Shown piece after piece: positions 1-6,997 of a DNA stretch of 27,869 nt; the first letter of the stretch is position 1, and each line of letters starts with the position of its first letter. The stretch is from JBBDNV01 sp040877415 (lineage in GTDB: Bacteria > Planctomycetota > Planctomycetia > Pirellulales > PALSA-1355). The notes under the pieces were generated by a model. It did not search any database. It saw only the letters and a program-made list of their open reading frames with translations, and was not told the origin of the DNA. The position numbers and the translations under genes were made by a program. The stretch lies in NCBI GenBank assembly GCA_040877415.1, contig JBBDNV010000072.1:1-27869 (forward strand), given 5' to 3'.

Positions 1-40
1 CCGGCATCGGCGATCAGACGCTGTCACTTGCATAATCCTG

Positions 41-87
41 TGGCGCTTCGGGCTAATATGATCCCTCGCTGGCGGTTCGGGCTGGTA
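41..87 (+). repeat. Two REP-like units in direct orientation
   Basis: Two copies of a short motif lie head to tail. A partial copy, TGGCGCTTCGGGCTA, is at 41-55, and a fuller copy beginning CCCTCGCTGGCGGTTCGGG is at 63-84. The same motif occurs in inverted orientation at 8318-8393 and in a diverged form near 6777-6840. All copies are intergenic, which fits a dispersed extragenic palindrome family. The left copy may be part of a longer unit reaching beyond the window. Confidence 0.6.
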
Positions 88-98
88 TCAGCAAAAAG

Positions 99-143
99 TT
101 GCCGCGCCGGCTCCGCAACGACTATATTGCTGGCGAAGCCAGC
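99..143 (+). promoter_or_regulatory. Putative promoter and leader hairpin of the VOC gene
   Basis: TTGCCG at 99-104 and TATATT at 123-128 are separated by 18 bases, a reasonable housekeeping -35/-10 pair. Immediately downstream, GCTGGC (129-134) and GCCAGC (138-143) form a perfect 6-bp hairpin with a GAA loop, which would lie at the very 5' end of the transcript. The start codon of the VOC gene follows about 60 bases later. This was found by inspection only. Confidence 0.4.
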
Positions 144-197
144 GGCCTCCCCGTGGGCTGGCCCGCCAACCATCGTCCGCTTTGAGGAGTCCTCGCC

Positions 198-599
198 GTG
201 CCGCAGCCGCTGCCGATCACCGCCGTCAATCACGTGGGCCGCATAACGAAGCGCGTCGAGGAAAGCCGCGACTTTTATCGCGACGTGTTGGGATTTCGCG
301 AAGTCGCGCGGCCGAATTTCGATTTTCCCGGCGCGTGGCTTTACAACTACGGCATCATGATCCACCTGATCTACAACGAAGCGGCCGCCGATCCCGAGGG
401 CGAAATCCAGACCCGCTACGATCACCTGGCCTTGCACACCGACGATCTGGACGCCGCCGAGCGATTGCTCAAGGCTCACGGCGTGCCCTATCGCAAGAAC
501 GTCGTGAGCGATCGCAACATCACGCAAATCTTCTGCCGCGACCCCGACGGGCACCACGTCGAAATCGGCACGTATCCGCCCACGCCGGCGTTCGTTTAG
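198..599 (+). CDS. VOC family (glyoxalase/dioxygenase superfamily) protein
   Basis: This is a 133-residue single-module vicinal-oxygen-chelate protein, the usual size for the family. It has two beta-alpha-beta-beta-beta repeats. Likely metal ligands are His12 (NHVGRIT), His76 (YDHLALHTDD) and Glu122 (DGHHVEIGTY), so a divalent metal site is probably intact. The end, with RDPDGHHVEI, is typical of glyoxalase I, fosfomycin-resistance and ring-cleavage relatives. The substrate cannot be told from sequence. I chose the GTG start at 198 because GAGGAG lies 8 bases upstream; the upstream frame has no better start. The gene is alone, converges on the arylsulfatase gene, and has a plausible promoter at 99-128. 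The family is certain; the reaction is unknown. Confidence 0.85.
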   Translation: MPQPLPITAVNHVGRITKRVEESRDFYRDVLGFREVARPNFDFPGAWLYNYGIMIHLIYNEAAADPEGEIQTRYDHLALHTDDLDAAERLLKAHGVPYRKNVVSDRNITQIFCRDPDGHHVEIGTYPPTPAFV

Positions 600-652
600 C
601 GGCCGATCCGAACGGCGGCGCACAGGCAACGCACCTTTATTCAGTTTTCCCC

Positions 653-2437
653 CTACTGACCCGCGCGCGACTGAATGGCCTTCTGCACCTGCTCCTTGAC
701 CGCTTCGAGGTTGAAGCTGGCGCCGCGCTGCATGGGTGGAAACTCGACGAACGTCTCGGCCATCCTGGCGACTTCTTGCTGCACGAACACGAAGCGCCAG
801 AATTCGTGGACGAAGAAGTCATAATAGGTGAGCGATCCGGCCATTCCGGTCCGCTCGAAGGGGTCGAGCCGCAAGTTGGTCAGGATCGGCCAATCCACGT
901 GCACGGTTCCACCGAGCCACCCTTGAGGCTGATCGATAAAGCGGTACTTGTAGTCGTCGATGCGCACGGCACCCAGCGTCCCCTCGGCAAAATAATAGAC
1001 CTGCTTGCGTTTCGACGGTCCCTTGCCGGTGATCAGGTCCAATTGGTCAAAGCCGTCGAGGTGGACCTTGTAGTCGCGGTCGCCGAGCTTCTGGCCCTGT
1101 TTCAGCTCGTCGACGATGTTCGGATTGCCGGCCGCGGCCGCGAACGTGGGGAACCAATCGAGACCCGACATGAGCTGGTTCTCGATCTTGCCTGCCGGCA
1201 CGCGGCCCTTCCAGCGCACGATGCACGGCACGCGCATGCCCCCTTCGAGCACCGTTCCCTTGCCGCCGGCGAACGGTGTTTGTCCGCCGTCGGGCCAGGT
1301 GAAGTTTTCGGCGCCGTTGTCGGTGGAGAAGACCACGATCGTGTTGTCGTCCAGCCCCATGTCGGCCAGCTTCTTCATCACGCTGCCGACGATGTCATCG
1401 AGCTGGGCCATGCCGGCTTCTTCCGTGTACCAGCCGTTCTCGGGCGTTTGCATTTTGGCGTACTTGTCGGACAGGTGCGTGATGATGTGCATCCGCGAGG
1501 GGTTCAGCCACACGAAAAACGGCTTGCCGTCTTTCTGGGCCTTGTCCATGAAGTTGAACGTGAACTTGAGGATTTCGTCGTCCACGGTCTTCATCCGCTC
1601 CGGCGGCAGCGGGCCGGCGTCTTCAATGCGCTGCGTGCCAATCTTGCCCCAGCGCGGCTCGATCGTGGGATCATCCTTGAGCGTGGCAAACGCGTGCAGC
1701 ATGTTGCGGGGACCGATCTTGTCCTTCAACTGGGGCGGATAGGAATGCCAATACGGGTCCTCCATGGCGTCGAGATGGTACAGGTAGCCGAAAAACTCAT
1801 CGAAGCCGTGCACCGTCGGCAGATACTCGTTGCGGTCGCCCAGATGGTTCTTGCCGAACTGTCCGGTCGCGTAGCCCATCGAGCCGAGCGCCGTGGCAAT
1901 CGTCGGGGCGGTAGCCGGCATGCCGACCGTCGCGCCGGCCTGGCCCACGGTGGTCAATCCGGTGCGGATGGGCAGTTCGCCGGTGATGAAGTTGGCCCGG
2001 CCCGCCGTGCAGCTCGGCTCGGCATAGTAGTCCGTAAACAGCATTCCCTCGGCAGCCAGCCGGTCGAGATGCGGCGTGCGGCCGCCCATGATGCCGCGAT
2101 GATACGCGCCGATGTTGAACCAGCCCACGTCGTCACCCATGATAAACACGACGTTGGGCCTGTTGAGCGGCGCGGGGCGCCGCGTGCCGCGTTGCTTTTG
2201 CGTTTGAGCAATTCCGCCGTTGGCCTGGGCCAAAAGCAGTTCGCCGCGGGACAGCTTCGCATCGCACGGTGCCTGTGCGGAATCGGGCCTGGCCCCCGGG
2301 GGATTGGCAGTCGGCGACGCATCCGTCGCGGCCTGCGCCGGCGCGCCGGTCGACACCCGGCTTACGGCGACGACGTAGCCGACCAGCGCTGCGGCTGCCA
2401 GCACGAATGCGACCTGAAATCGAGTGCTATGGAACAT
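653..2437 (-). CDS. Membrane-anchored arylsulfatase (sulfatase family, formylglycine type)
   Basis: This 594-residue protein hydrolyses sulfate esters. One hydrophobic segment (residues 8-25) serves as a signal anchor, followed by a low-complexity linker, so the catalytic domain (about 93-590) should face the periplasm. Visible motifs are the metal pair Asp102-Asp103 (NVVFIMGDDVGW), the formylglycine signature Cys143-Thr-Ala-Gly-Arg147, GKNHLGD, and STDNGAEN with a following GGKG and EGGMRVP. The signature is the CxAxR variant, so Cys143 should be converted to formylglycine. The ATG at 2437 has GGGAGAA a few bases upstream; longer in-frame readings reach into non-coding sequence. Planctomycetes typically carry many sulfatases for marine polysaccharides, but no carbohydrate-degradation genes adjoin this one. 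The substrate is unknown. Confidence 0.93.
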   Translation of the reverse strand: MFHSTRFQVAFVLAAAALVGYVVAVSRVSTGAPAQAATDASPTANPPGARPDSAQAPCDAKLSRGELLLAQANGGIAQTQKQRGTRRPAPLNRPNVVFIMGDDVGWFNIGAYHRGIMGGRTPHLDRLAAEGMLFTDYYAEPSCTAGRANFITGELPIRTGLTTVGQAGATVGMPATAPTIATALGSMGYATGQFGKNHLGDRNEYLPTVHGFDEFFGYLYHLDAMEDPYWHSYPPQLKDKIGPRNMLHAFATLKDDPTIEPRWGKIGTQRIEDAGPLPPERMKTVDDEILKFTFNFMDKAQKDGKPFFVWLNPSRMHIITHLSDKYAKMQTPENGWYTEEAGMAQLDDIVGSVMKKLADMGLDDNTIVVFSTDNGAENFTWPDGGQTPFAGGKGTVLEGGMRVPCIVRWKGRVPAGKIENQLMSGLDWFPTFAAAAGNPNIVDELKQGQKLGDRDYKVHLDGFDQLDLITGKGPSKRKQVYYFAEGTLGAVRIDDYKYRFIDQPQGWLGGTVHVDWPILTNLRLDPFERTGMAGSLTYYDFFVHEFWRFVFVQQEVARMAETFVEFPPMQRGASFNLEAVKEQVQKAIQSRAGQ

Positions 2438-2634
2438 GACGGTTCTCCCTGTGACGAAAGCATCCCGGCGCATTATCGATGTGAATCGCGTCGGTGCCTG
2501 GAAACGAATGCACCAACGTCGCAGCAACAGCGACTCCGCCGTTCGAGTGACTGCTAATTGCCGGCGTATTCTACAAAATCCTTTTGCGCGCACCAGCCAC
2601 CCGCCGGGGAAAATCACAGGCCGCGCGCCAGCCC

Positions 2635-2677
2635 GAAAAGAAAACGCCCCGGGCACTCCCTGAGGGTGCCCGGGGCG
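2635..2677 (-). terminator. Rho-independent terminator after the Hsp20 cluster
   Basis: A perfect 12-bp inverted repeat (CGCCCCGGGCAC at 2645-2656 and its complement at 2666-2677, 9-base loop) is followed on the minus strand by TTTTCTTTTC (2644 down to 2635). Its position just beyond the stop of the third Hsp20 remnant makes it the natural end of that transcription unit. It also insulates the sulfatase gene downstream. Confidence 0.85.
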
Positions 2678-2708
2678 ATGCGAGTCAAACCGGAGGATTT
2701 GCCCGCGA

Positions 2709-2873
2709 TTACTTGCCCTTGACCGCAATTCGCTTGGGCAGCGCTTCCTGCGCTTTGTGCAGCTTGACGTGCAGCACGCCGTCCTTGTACTCGGCTTCCA
2801 CGTTGTCGGCGTCGACCGCCGAGGGCAGGGGCACTTCGCGGCGGAAACCGCCGAAGCGGCGCTCCTGATTATG
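2709..2873 (-). pseudogene. C-terminal remnant of a third Hsp20 (alpha-crystallin) gene
   Basis: Reading leftward from about 2873 to the TAA at 2709-2711 gives 54 codons matching the C-terminal half of an alpha-crystallin domain. The order is RRFGGFRREVPLP, then EAEYKDGVLHVKLHKA with the conserved A/G-x-x-x-x-G-V-L core, then a basic tail KRIAVKGK. The N-terminal half (about 80-90 residues) is missing: upstream in the same frame a stop occurs at 2916-2918, which is the stop of the next Hsp20 gene, and no ATG or ribosome site lies between. The same strand, the similar C-terminus and its place between the intact gene and the terminator indicate a tandem duplicate cut by deletion. Whether a short peptide is made from a rare TTG is unknown. 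Confidence 0.75.
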
Positions 2874-2915
2874 TTTGCTTAATCGCAACGCCGCCGCGAA
2901 TCTAAGCAGCGAATC

Positions 2916-3311
2916 TTACGACGCCGTTTTCACTGCGATCTTGCGCGGCCTGGCCGACTCGGCTTTCGGCAAATGCACCGTCAATACGCCATCGGCGCAT
3001 TCGGCATGAATACCGCCGGCGTTGATCTCGTCGCTGACCCGGAACGTGCGATAAAAATCGCCGATGCCGTATTCGCACAGCAGGAAATTGACGTTCTCGG
3101 CGTACCGCGGCTCGACTTTGCCTTGAATCGTCAAGACGCCGTCCTCAAAATCGATGTCAACCGCGTCGCTCTTGACCCCCGGCACGTCGGCGACCAGGGT
3201 CAGCTCTTCAGGCATCTCCAGGATGTCGACGTGCGGCCGATAGACCCGGCCACCGCGGGTGCGTTCCGCGCCTTGAGGTTCGTTTTGTGTCACGCTCATG
3301 TCCGTTGCCAT
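2916..3311 (-). CDS. Small heat shock protein, Hsp20/alpha-crystallin family
   Basis: This 131-residue ATP-independent chaperone binds unfolding proteins in the cytoplasm. The alpha-crystallin domain covers about residues 24-122: RVYRPHVDILEMPEELTLVADVPGV opens it, and CADGVLTVHLPKAE is the family's diagnostic G-V-L strand. The C-terminal tail RPRKIAV contains the I-x-V anchor used for oligomer assembly. The N-terminal arm is short and hydrophilic. The ATG at 3311 is preceded by GAGGAG. It is the second gene of the minus-strand cluster, 122 bases after the longer Hsp20 at 3434-3886. The two diverge clearly, so they are not a recent copy and may form mixed oligomers. Confidence 0.93.
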   Translation of the reverse strand: MATDMSVTQNEPQGAERTRGGRVYRPHVDILEMPEELTLVADVPGVKSDAVDIDFEDGVLTIQGKVEPRYAENVNFLLCEYGIGDFYRTFRVSDEINAGGIHAECADGVLTVHLPKAESARPRKIAVKTAS

Positions 3312-3433
3312 AGTCTTTTGCTCCTCGCTTGCGAAGCCGGAAAAGCGGCTTTGGTAGTTGATGGGAAATTAGAAATGAAAAGTGGTTTGTCTGTTTGTCG
3401 TCTCGCGATTTCGCCGGGCCGCGATCTCATTAT

Positions 3434-3886
3434 CTACTTGGTCTCAACTTTGATCTTCTTTGGCCTGGCACTTTCGGCCTTAGGCAGCTTCACGAGCAGC
3501 ACGCCGTCGACGAGCGTCGCCTCGACCTTGCCGGCGTCGACTTCGTCGGGGAGCCGCAACACGCGGTTAAACTCGCCGGTGCCCCGCTCTTGCCGGTGAT
3601 AAGCCACGCCCTCGCGCGGTTCGGCGCCGCGGCGGCCGCGGATCGTCAGATCGCCGCCGACGACCGAAATGTCAAGATCCTCGCTCTTCAGGCCGGGCAC
3701 TTCCGCCTCGGCGTAAATCACTTCGCCCTGTTCCCACACGTTCAGCGCGGGAAAACTGCGGGCCGTCCAATCCCCACGTGCCGGCGCGCCGGCTGAACGG
3801 GGACCGAAGAAACCGCTCACCAGGCGATCCATTTCGTCGCGCAACCGCGCGACCGGAACCAGACCATCTACTCTGCGAAATACCAT
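3434..3886 (-). CDS. Small heat shock protein, Hsp20/alpha-crystallin family (first in cluster)
   Basis: This 150-residue Hsp20 has the usual bacterial layout. An N-terminal arm (1-40, VARLRDEMDRLVSGFFG) carries the amphipathic helix seen in class A-type bacterial sHsps. The alpha-crystallin domain runs 44-140 (FPALNVWEQGEVIYAEAEVPGLKSEDLDISV through VDGVLLVKLPKAE). The tail RPKKIKVETK carries I-x-V. The ATG at 3886 has GGAGG about 10 bases upstream. It is the promoter-proximal gene of the cluster: the next gene begins 122 bases downstream, and a sigma-54-like promoter lies 146 bases upstream. No CIRCE repeat (HrcA site) is visible before it. Confidence 0.94.
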   Translation of the reverse strand: MVFRRVDGLVPVARLRDEMDRLVSGFFGPRSAGAPARGDWTARSFPALNVWEQGEVIYAEAEVPGLKSEDLDISVVGGDLTIRGRRGAEPREGVAYHRQERGTGEFNRVLRLPDEVDAGKVEATLVDGVLLVKLPKAESARPKKIKVETK

Positions 3887-4031
3887 GGGTAAACTACCTC
3901 CAATCGTTCTCGTGGATTTGCCCTTGTGGAAATGTCACATGTCGCCGCCCCGCCGGCGCGGCTGTCCGAGCCAGCTTGGGCGGACTGTTGGGCGCTGTTT
4001 TGTACGCTCCTTGCATTGCTTTCTTGAGAGT

Positions 4032-4046
4032 GCAAAGGCTATGCCA
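4032..4046 (-). promoter_or_regulatory. Sigma-54-like -24/-12 promoter for the Hsp20 cluster
   Basis: On the minus strand the sequence reads TGGCATAGCCTTTGC: the -24 GG and -12 GC pairs are exactly 10 bases apart, and TGGCA and TTGCA both match the consensus. The predicted transcript start is near 4021, giving a leader of about 135 bases before the Hsp20 ATG. Inverted-repeat half-sites about 100 bases upstream could bind an enhancer-binding activator. No sigma-54 activator gene is in the window. Confidence 0.45.
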
Positions 4047-4122
4047 AACCGCGGTCGGATAGACGGAACATCATTGACCACAGCGAGTTGCAAAGAGCGC
4101 TGGAAAACGGCTCCGAACGGAC

Positions 4123-4181
4123 CCTGTCAAAATGGCAGGTAGCTCGAAAACAGTCCCGAGCGGTGCCAAGCCATCCTGCCA
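4123..4181. promoter_or_regulatory. Inverted-repeat half-sites, possible activator binding region
   Basis: CCTGTCA (4123-4129) and TGGCAGG (4133-4139) form a short dyad with a 3-base centre. A third half-site, CCTGCCA (4175-4181), is the exact reverse complement of the second. The dyad centre lies about 110 bases upstream of the predicted Hsp20 transcript start, a usual position for a sigma-54 enhancer site. It also lies about 100 bases upstream of the arsR promoter, so assignment to either gene is uncertain. The rest of 3887-4237 shows no gene. Confidence 0.35.
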
Positions 4182-4237
4182 AAACTCGCTCCTAAAGCGC
4201 GGCCAGGGGGCTCGGCCGAAAGTTGTTCTCACGAGCC

Positions 4238-4281
4238 TTGACGCACTGTCGGCCAAGGACTATATTCGCTTATGCAAATAT
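4238..4281 (+). promoter_or_regulatory. ars operon promoter with overlapping ArsR-type operator
   Basis: TTGACG (4238-4243) and TATATT (4261-4266) are spaced by 17 bases, a near-consensus housekeeping promoter. A 20-bp imperfect palindrome, ATATTCGC at its left and GCAAATAT at its right (4262-4281, 16 of 20 positions symmetric), overlaps the -10 element and the expected transcript start. This is the standard position for an ArsR/SmtB repressor site, so repressor bound here would block polymerase. The right arm reaches the ATG at 4280, implying either an almost leaderless message or use of the later ATG at 4313. Confidence 0.65.
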
Positions 4282-4630
4282 GAAAGCCAGGCCAGCCAGT
4301 CGCGTGGACGTGATGTTTCGGGCGCTCTCGGACCGGACGCGGCTCCGCATCATGCACATGCTCGGCGGCGGCGAATTGTGCGTCTGCCACATCGTTGACG
4401 TACTGGGCGTGCCGCAACCGAAAACGTCTCGCCACCTGGCCTATTTACGCAAAGCCGGGCTCGTGGTGTGCCGCAAACAGGGGCTGTGGTGTTATTACCG
4501 CTGGGCCGAACCCACCGGCGACTTCCACGCCAAGCTGCTCGAGTGCCTGGCGAGCTGCTGCAAAGAAGTCCCGCAATTACCCAACGATTCCAAGCGCCTG
4601 CCCACGAGCCGGCCGAGCTGCTGTTCATGA
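4280..4630 (+). CDS. arsR: Arsenic-responsive transcriptional repressor, ArsR/SmtB family
   Basis: This 116-residue winged-helix repressor contains the classical arsenite sensor motif ELCVCHIVDVL, with Cys34 and Cys36 in the start of helix 3, as in enterobacterial ArsR. The recognition helix follows (PQPKTSRHLAYLRKAGLV), then a wing (RKQGLWCYYRW). The C-terminus is rich in cysteine (CLASCC, PSCCS) and may add metal ligands. In the apo form it should repress the operon; As(III) or Sb(III) binding releases it. I chose the ATG at 4280; the ATG at 4313 would remove 11 residues without touching the fold and avoids the operator overlap. Neither start has a strong ribosome site. arsC follows after 80 bases. 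Confidence 0.92.
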   Translation: MKARPASRVDVMFRALSDRTRLRIMHMLGGGELCVCHIVDVLGVPQPKTSRHLAYLRKAGLVVCRKQGLWCYYRWAEPTGDFHAKLLECLASCCKEVPQLPNDSKRLPTSRPSCCS

Positions 4631-4710
4631 GTATTTTTTCCGCAAATAGATTCGCCTAAGTGTATATAGATTCCCGGACCGTCGTGCGCTTGCGATGGAA
4701 GGTCATGACC

Positions 4711-5101
4711 ATGAAGCGCGTCGTCTTCGTGTGCGTCGAAAACTCCAATCGCAGCCAATTGGCCGAGGCCTTTGCCCGCCTGGCTGGTGGGGTCGAGGCC
4801 TATAGTGCCGGCTCGCGCCCCTCGGGCGCGGTGAATGCCAAGGCCATCGAGGCGATGCGCGAATTGGGTTATGACCTGTCGAGCCACGTGCCGAAGTCGA
4901 TCGACGAGGTGCCGAATGTACAGTTCGACGCCGTGGTAACGATGGGTTGCGGCGACGCGTGTCCGAATCTGCGTGCCCTGCGGCGCGAGGACTGGAATAT
5001 TCCCGATCCTAAAACTCTGCCCCCCGAACAGTTCCGGGAGGTGCGGGATTTAATCGCCAAGAAAGTCAATCAACTTCTCGACGAATTGAAAGGAGCCTGT
5101 C

Positions 5102-5112
<11 letters not shown>
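4711..5112 (+). CDS. arsC: Arsenate reductase, low-molecular-weight phosphatase fold
   Basis: This 133-residue enzyme reduces arsenate to arsenite. The phosphatase P-loop C-x5-R is at Cys8-Arg14 (VCVENSNRSQLAEAF). Cys80 and Cys84 (TMGCGDACP) are the candidates for the relay disulfide, and Asp99 in WNIPDP is the general acid. This arrangement matches the thioredoxin- or mycothiol-type ArsC fold rather than the glutaredoxin-linked plasmid R773 fold. The ATG at 4711 has GGAAGG 8 bases upstream; the ATG at 4705 lies too close to it. Its product, arsenite, is the substrate of the next gene. The stop codon overlaps the arsM start by 11 bases, indicating coupled translation. Confidence 0.93.
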
Positions 5113-6001
<889 letters not shown>

Positions 6002-6120
6002 TCGTGGCGGCATTCCAGGGTTTTCGCGGCGCCAGTCCAGGGGGTTGCCACGCGCGCGTCGCTGGTGAACAATCGCGATCCGGCAAACTCGCACGATTGG
6101 CCCAGGGTTGCGAAATCGCG

Positions 6121-6768
6121 GTGAACGACAAATCCAACGACACGCTGCGCGATGCGCTTGCGCGCCACAACATCGAACTACCCGATGAGCAGATCGAGCG
6201 GTTGGACCGCTACGCGCGCGCACTGTGGAGCTGGAACGAAAAGCTCAACCTGACGCGGCACACGACGTATGAAAAATTCGTGGCCCGCGACGTGGTCGAT
6301 GCGCTGGCCTTGGAGCGGTTTCTGGAGTCGGGCGAGCGCGTGCTCGACGTGGGCACCGGTGGCGGAGTGCCCGGCGTGGTGCTGGCCATCGTGCGGCCCG
6401 ATCTGGAAATCGCGCTTTGCGATTCGGTGGCCAAGAAGGCCAAGGCGGCCCGGGCGATCGTCGCCCAAGTCGGTCTCAACGTCACGGTCCATCACGCGCC
6501 GGTGCAGGAACTTCTCGAGCGCGAGCAGTTTGACACGCTGGTCGTCCGCGCGGTGGCGCCACTTTCGAAGTTACTCGGCTGGCTGGCGCCGCATTGGGAC
6601 GCATTCAATCGGCTGCTGGTGATCAAGGGACCCGCCTGGGTCGAAGAACGCCAGCGAGCGCACGACGCCGGACTGCTCAAGCGGCTGCAACTGCGCAAGC
6701 TGTCCACCTATCCGCTTCCCGGCACGCAATCGGAAAGCGTCGTGCTGTCGATCCGGCCGAAAGAGTAA
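6121..6768 (+). CDS. rsmG: 16S rRNA (guanine(527)-N7)-methyltransferase
   Basis: This 215-residue protein methylates N7 of G527 in 16S rRNA, the modification whose loss gives low-level streptomycin resistance. The N-terminal helix LDRYARALWSWNEKLNLTRHT is the family hallmark. The SAM loop is VLDVGTGGGVPGVVLA (74-89), followed by the acidic ALCDSVAKKA strand and VVRAVAPLSKLL; VIKGP lies near the end. The GTG start at 6121 gives the usual family length (about 210); a GTG 51 codons further upstream would overlap arsM and adds unrelated residues. It lies 119 bases after arsM on the same strand and may be cotranscribed, but its job is unrelated to arsenic. In many bacteria it sits with gidA or parA, not here. 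Confidence 0.9.
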   Translation: MNDKSNDTLRDALARHNIELPDEQIERLDRYARALWSWNEKLNLTRHTTYEKFVARDVVDALALERFLESGERVLDVGTGGGVPGVVLAIVRPDLEIALCDSVAKKAKAARAIVAQVGLNVTVHHAPVQELLEREQFDTLVVRAVAPLSKLLGWLAPHWDAFNRLLVIKGPAWVEERQRAHDAGLLKRLQLRKLSTYPLPGTQSESVVLSIRPKE

Positions 6769-6776
6769 GCGCCTAT

Positions 6777-6839
6777 TAGCCCGCAGCGCAAGCGACGGAG
6801 ACGCGGCGCCCGGCGTGGATCTCCCCGGCTTGCGCTTCG
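6777..6839. repeat. Diverged REP-like inverted repeat between rsmG and sat
   Basis: TAGCCCGCAGCGCAAGCGA (6777-6795) and GGCTTGCGCTTCGCG (6827-6841) are roughly reverse complements, with GCGCAAGC/GCTTGCGC as the exact core. The left arm resembles the arms of the palindrome at 8318-8393 but with substitutions (GCAGCGCAAG for GAAGCGCCAG). It could fold into a hairpin after rsmG and act as a weak terminator. Confidence 0.5.
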
Positions 6840-6896
6840 CGTCTGGTATACGCGTCTGGTATACGCCTTGTCGGGGTGCGCTACGCGCCCTATACT
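6838..6896 (+). promoter_or_regulatory. sat promoter with 13-bp tandem repeat upstream
   Basis: TTGTCG (6868-6873) and TATACT (6891-6896), spaced by 17 bases, form a good promoter for sat. Directly before the -35 lie two perfect tandem copies of a 13-mer, CGCGTCTGGTATA (6838-6850 and 6851-6863), each carrying the core GGTATACGC with the GTATAC palindrome. Tandem sites abutting a -35 suggest an activator or a sulfur-responsive regulator, possibly the nearby Rrf2 protein. The leader is about 95 bases. Confidence 0.5.
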
Positions 6897-6997
6897 CGTT
6901 GTCTTTCCCATACCGCAAAATCGCACGCCTGATCGTGCCGCCTGCGCCACGCTCGCGCCGGCGCGCCAACCAAACTATCATCGTCAAGGATTGTGAC

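Noticed and set aside
182..2557. Very long plus-strand open frame of 791 codons
   Set aside because: It lies opposite the arylsulfatase and across the VOC gene, both with clear motifs, promoters or ribosome sites. Its composition (His/Arg/Val-rich) is what the reverse of a GC-rich gene gives.
4060..4260. Short open frames between the Hsp20 cluster and arsR on both strands
   Set aside because: The stretch is explained by promoter and inverted-repeat elements, and the frames lack ribosome sites and motifs.
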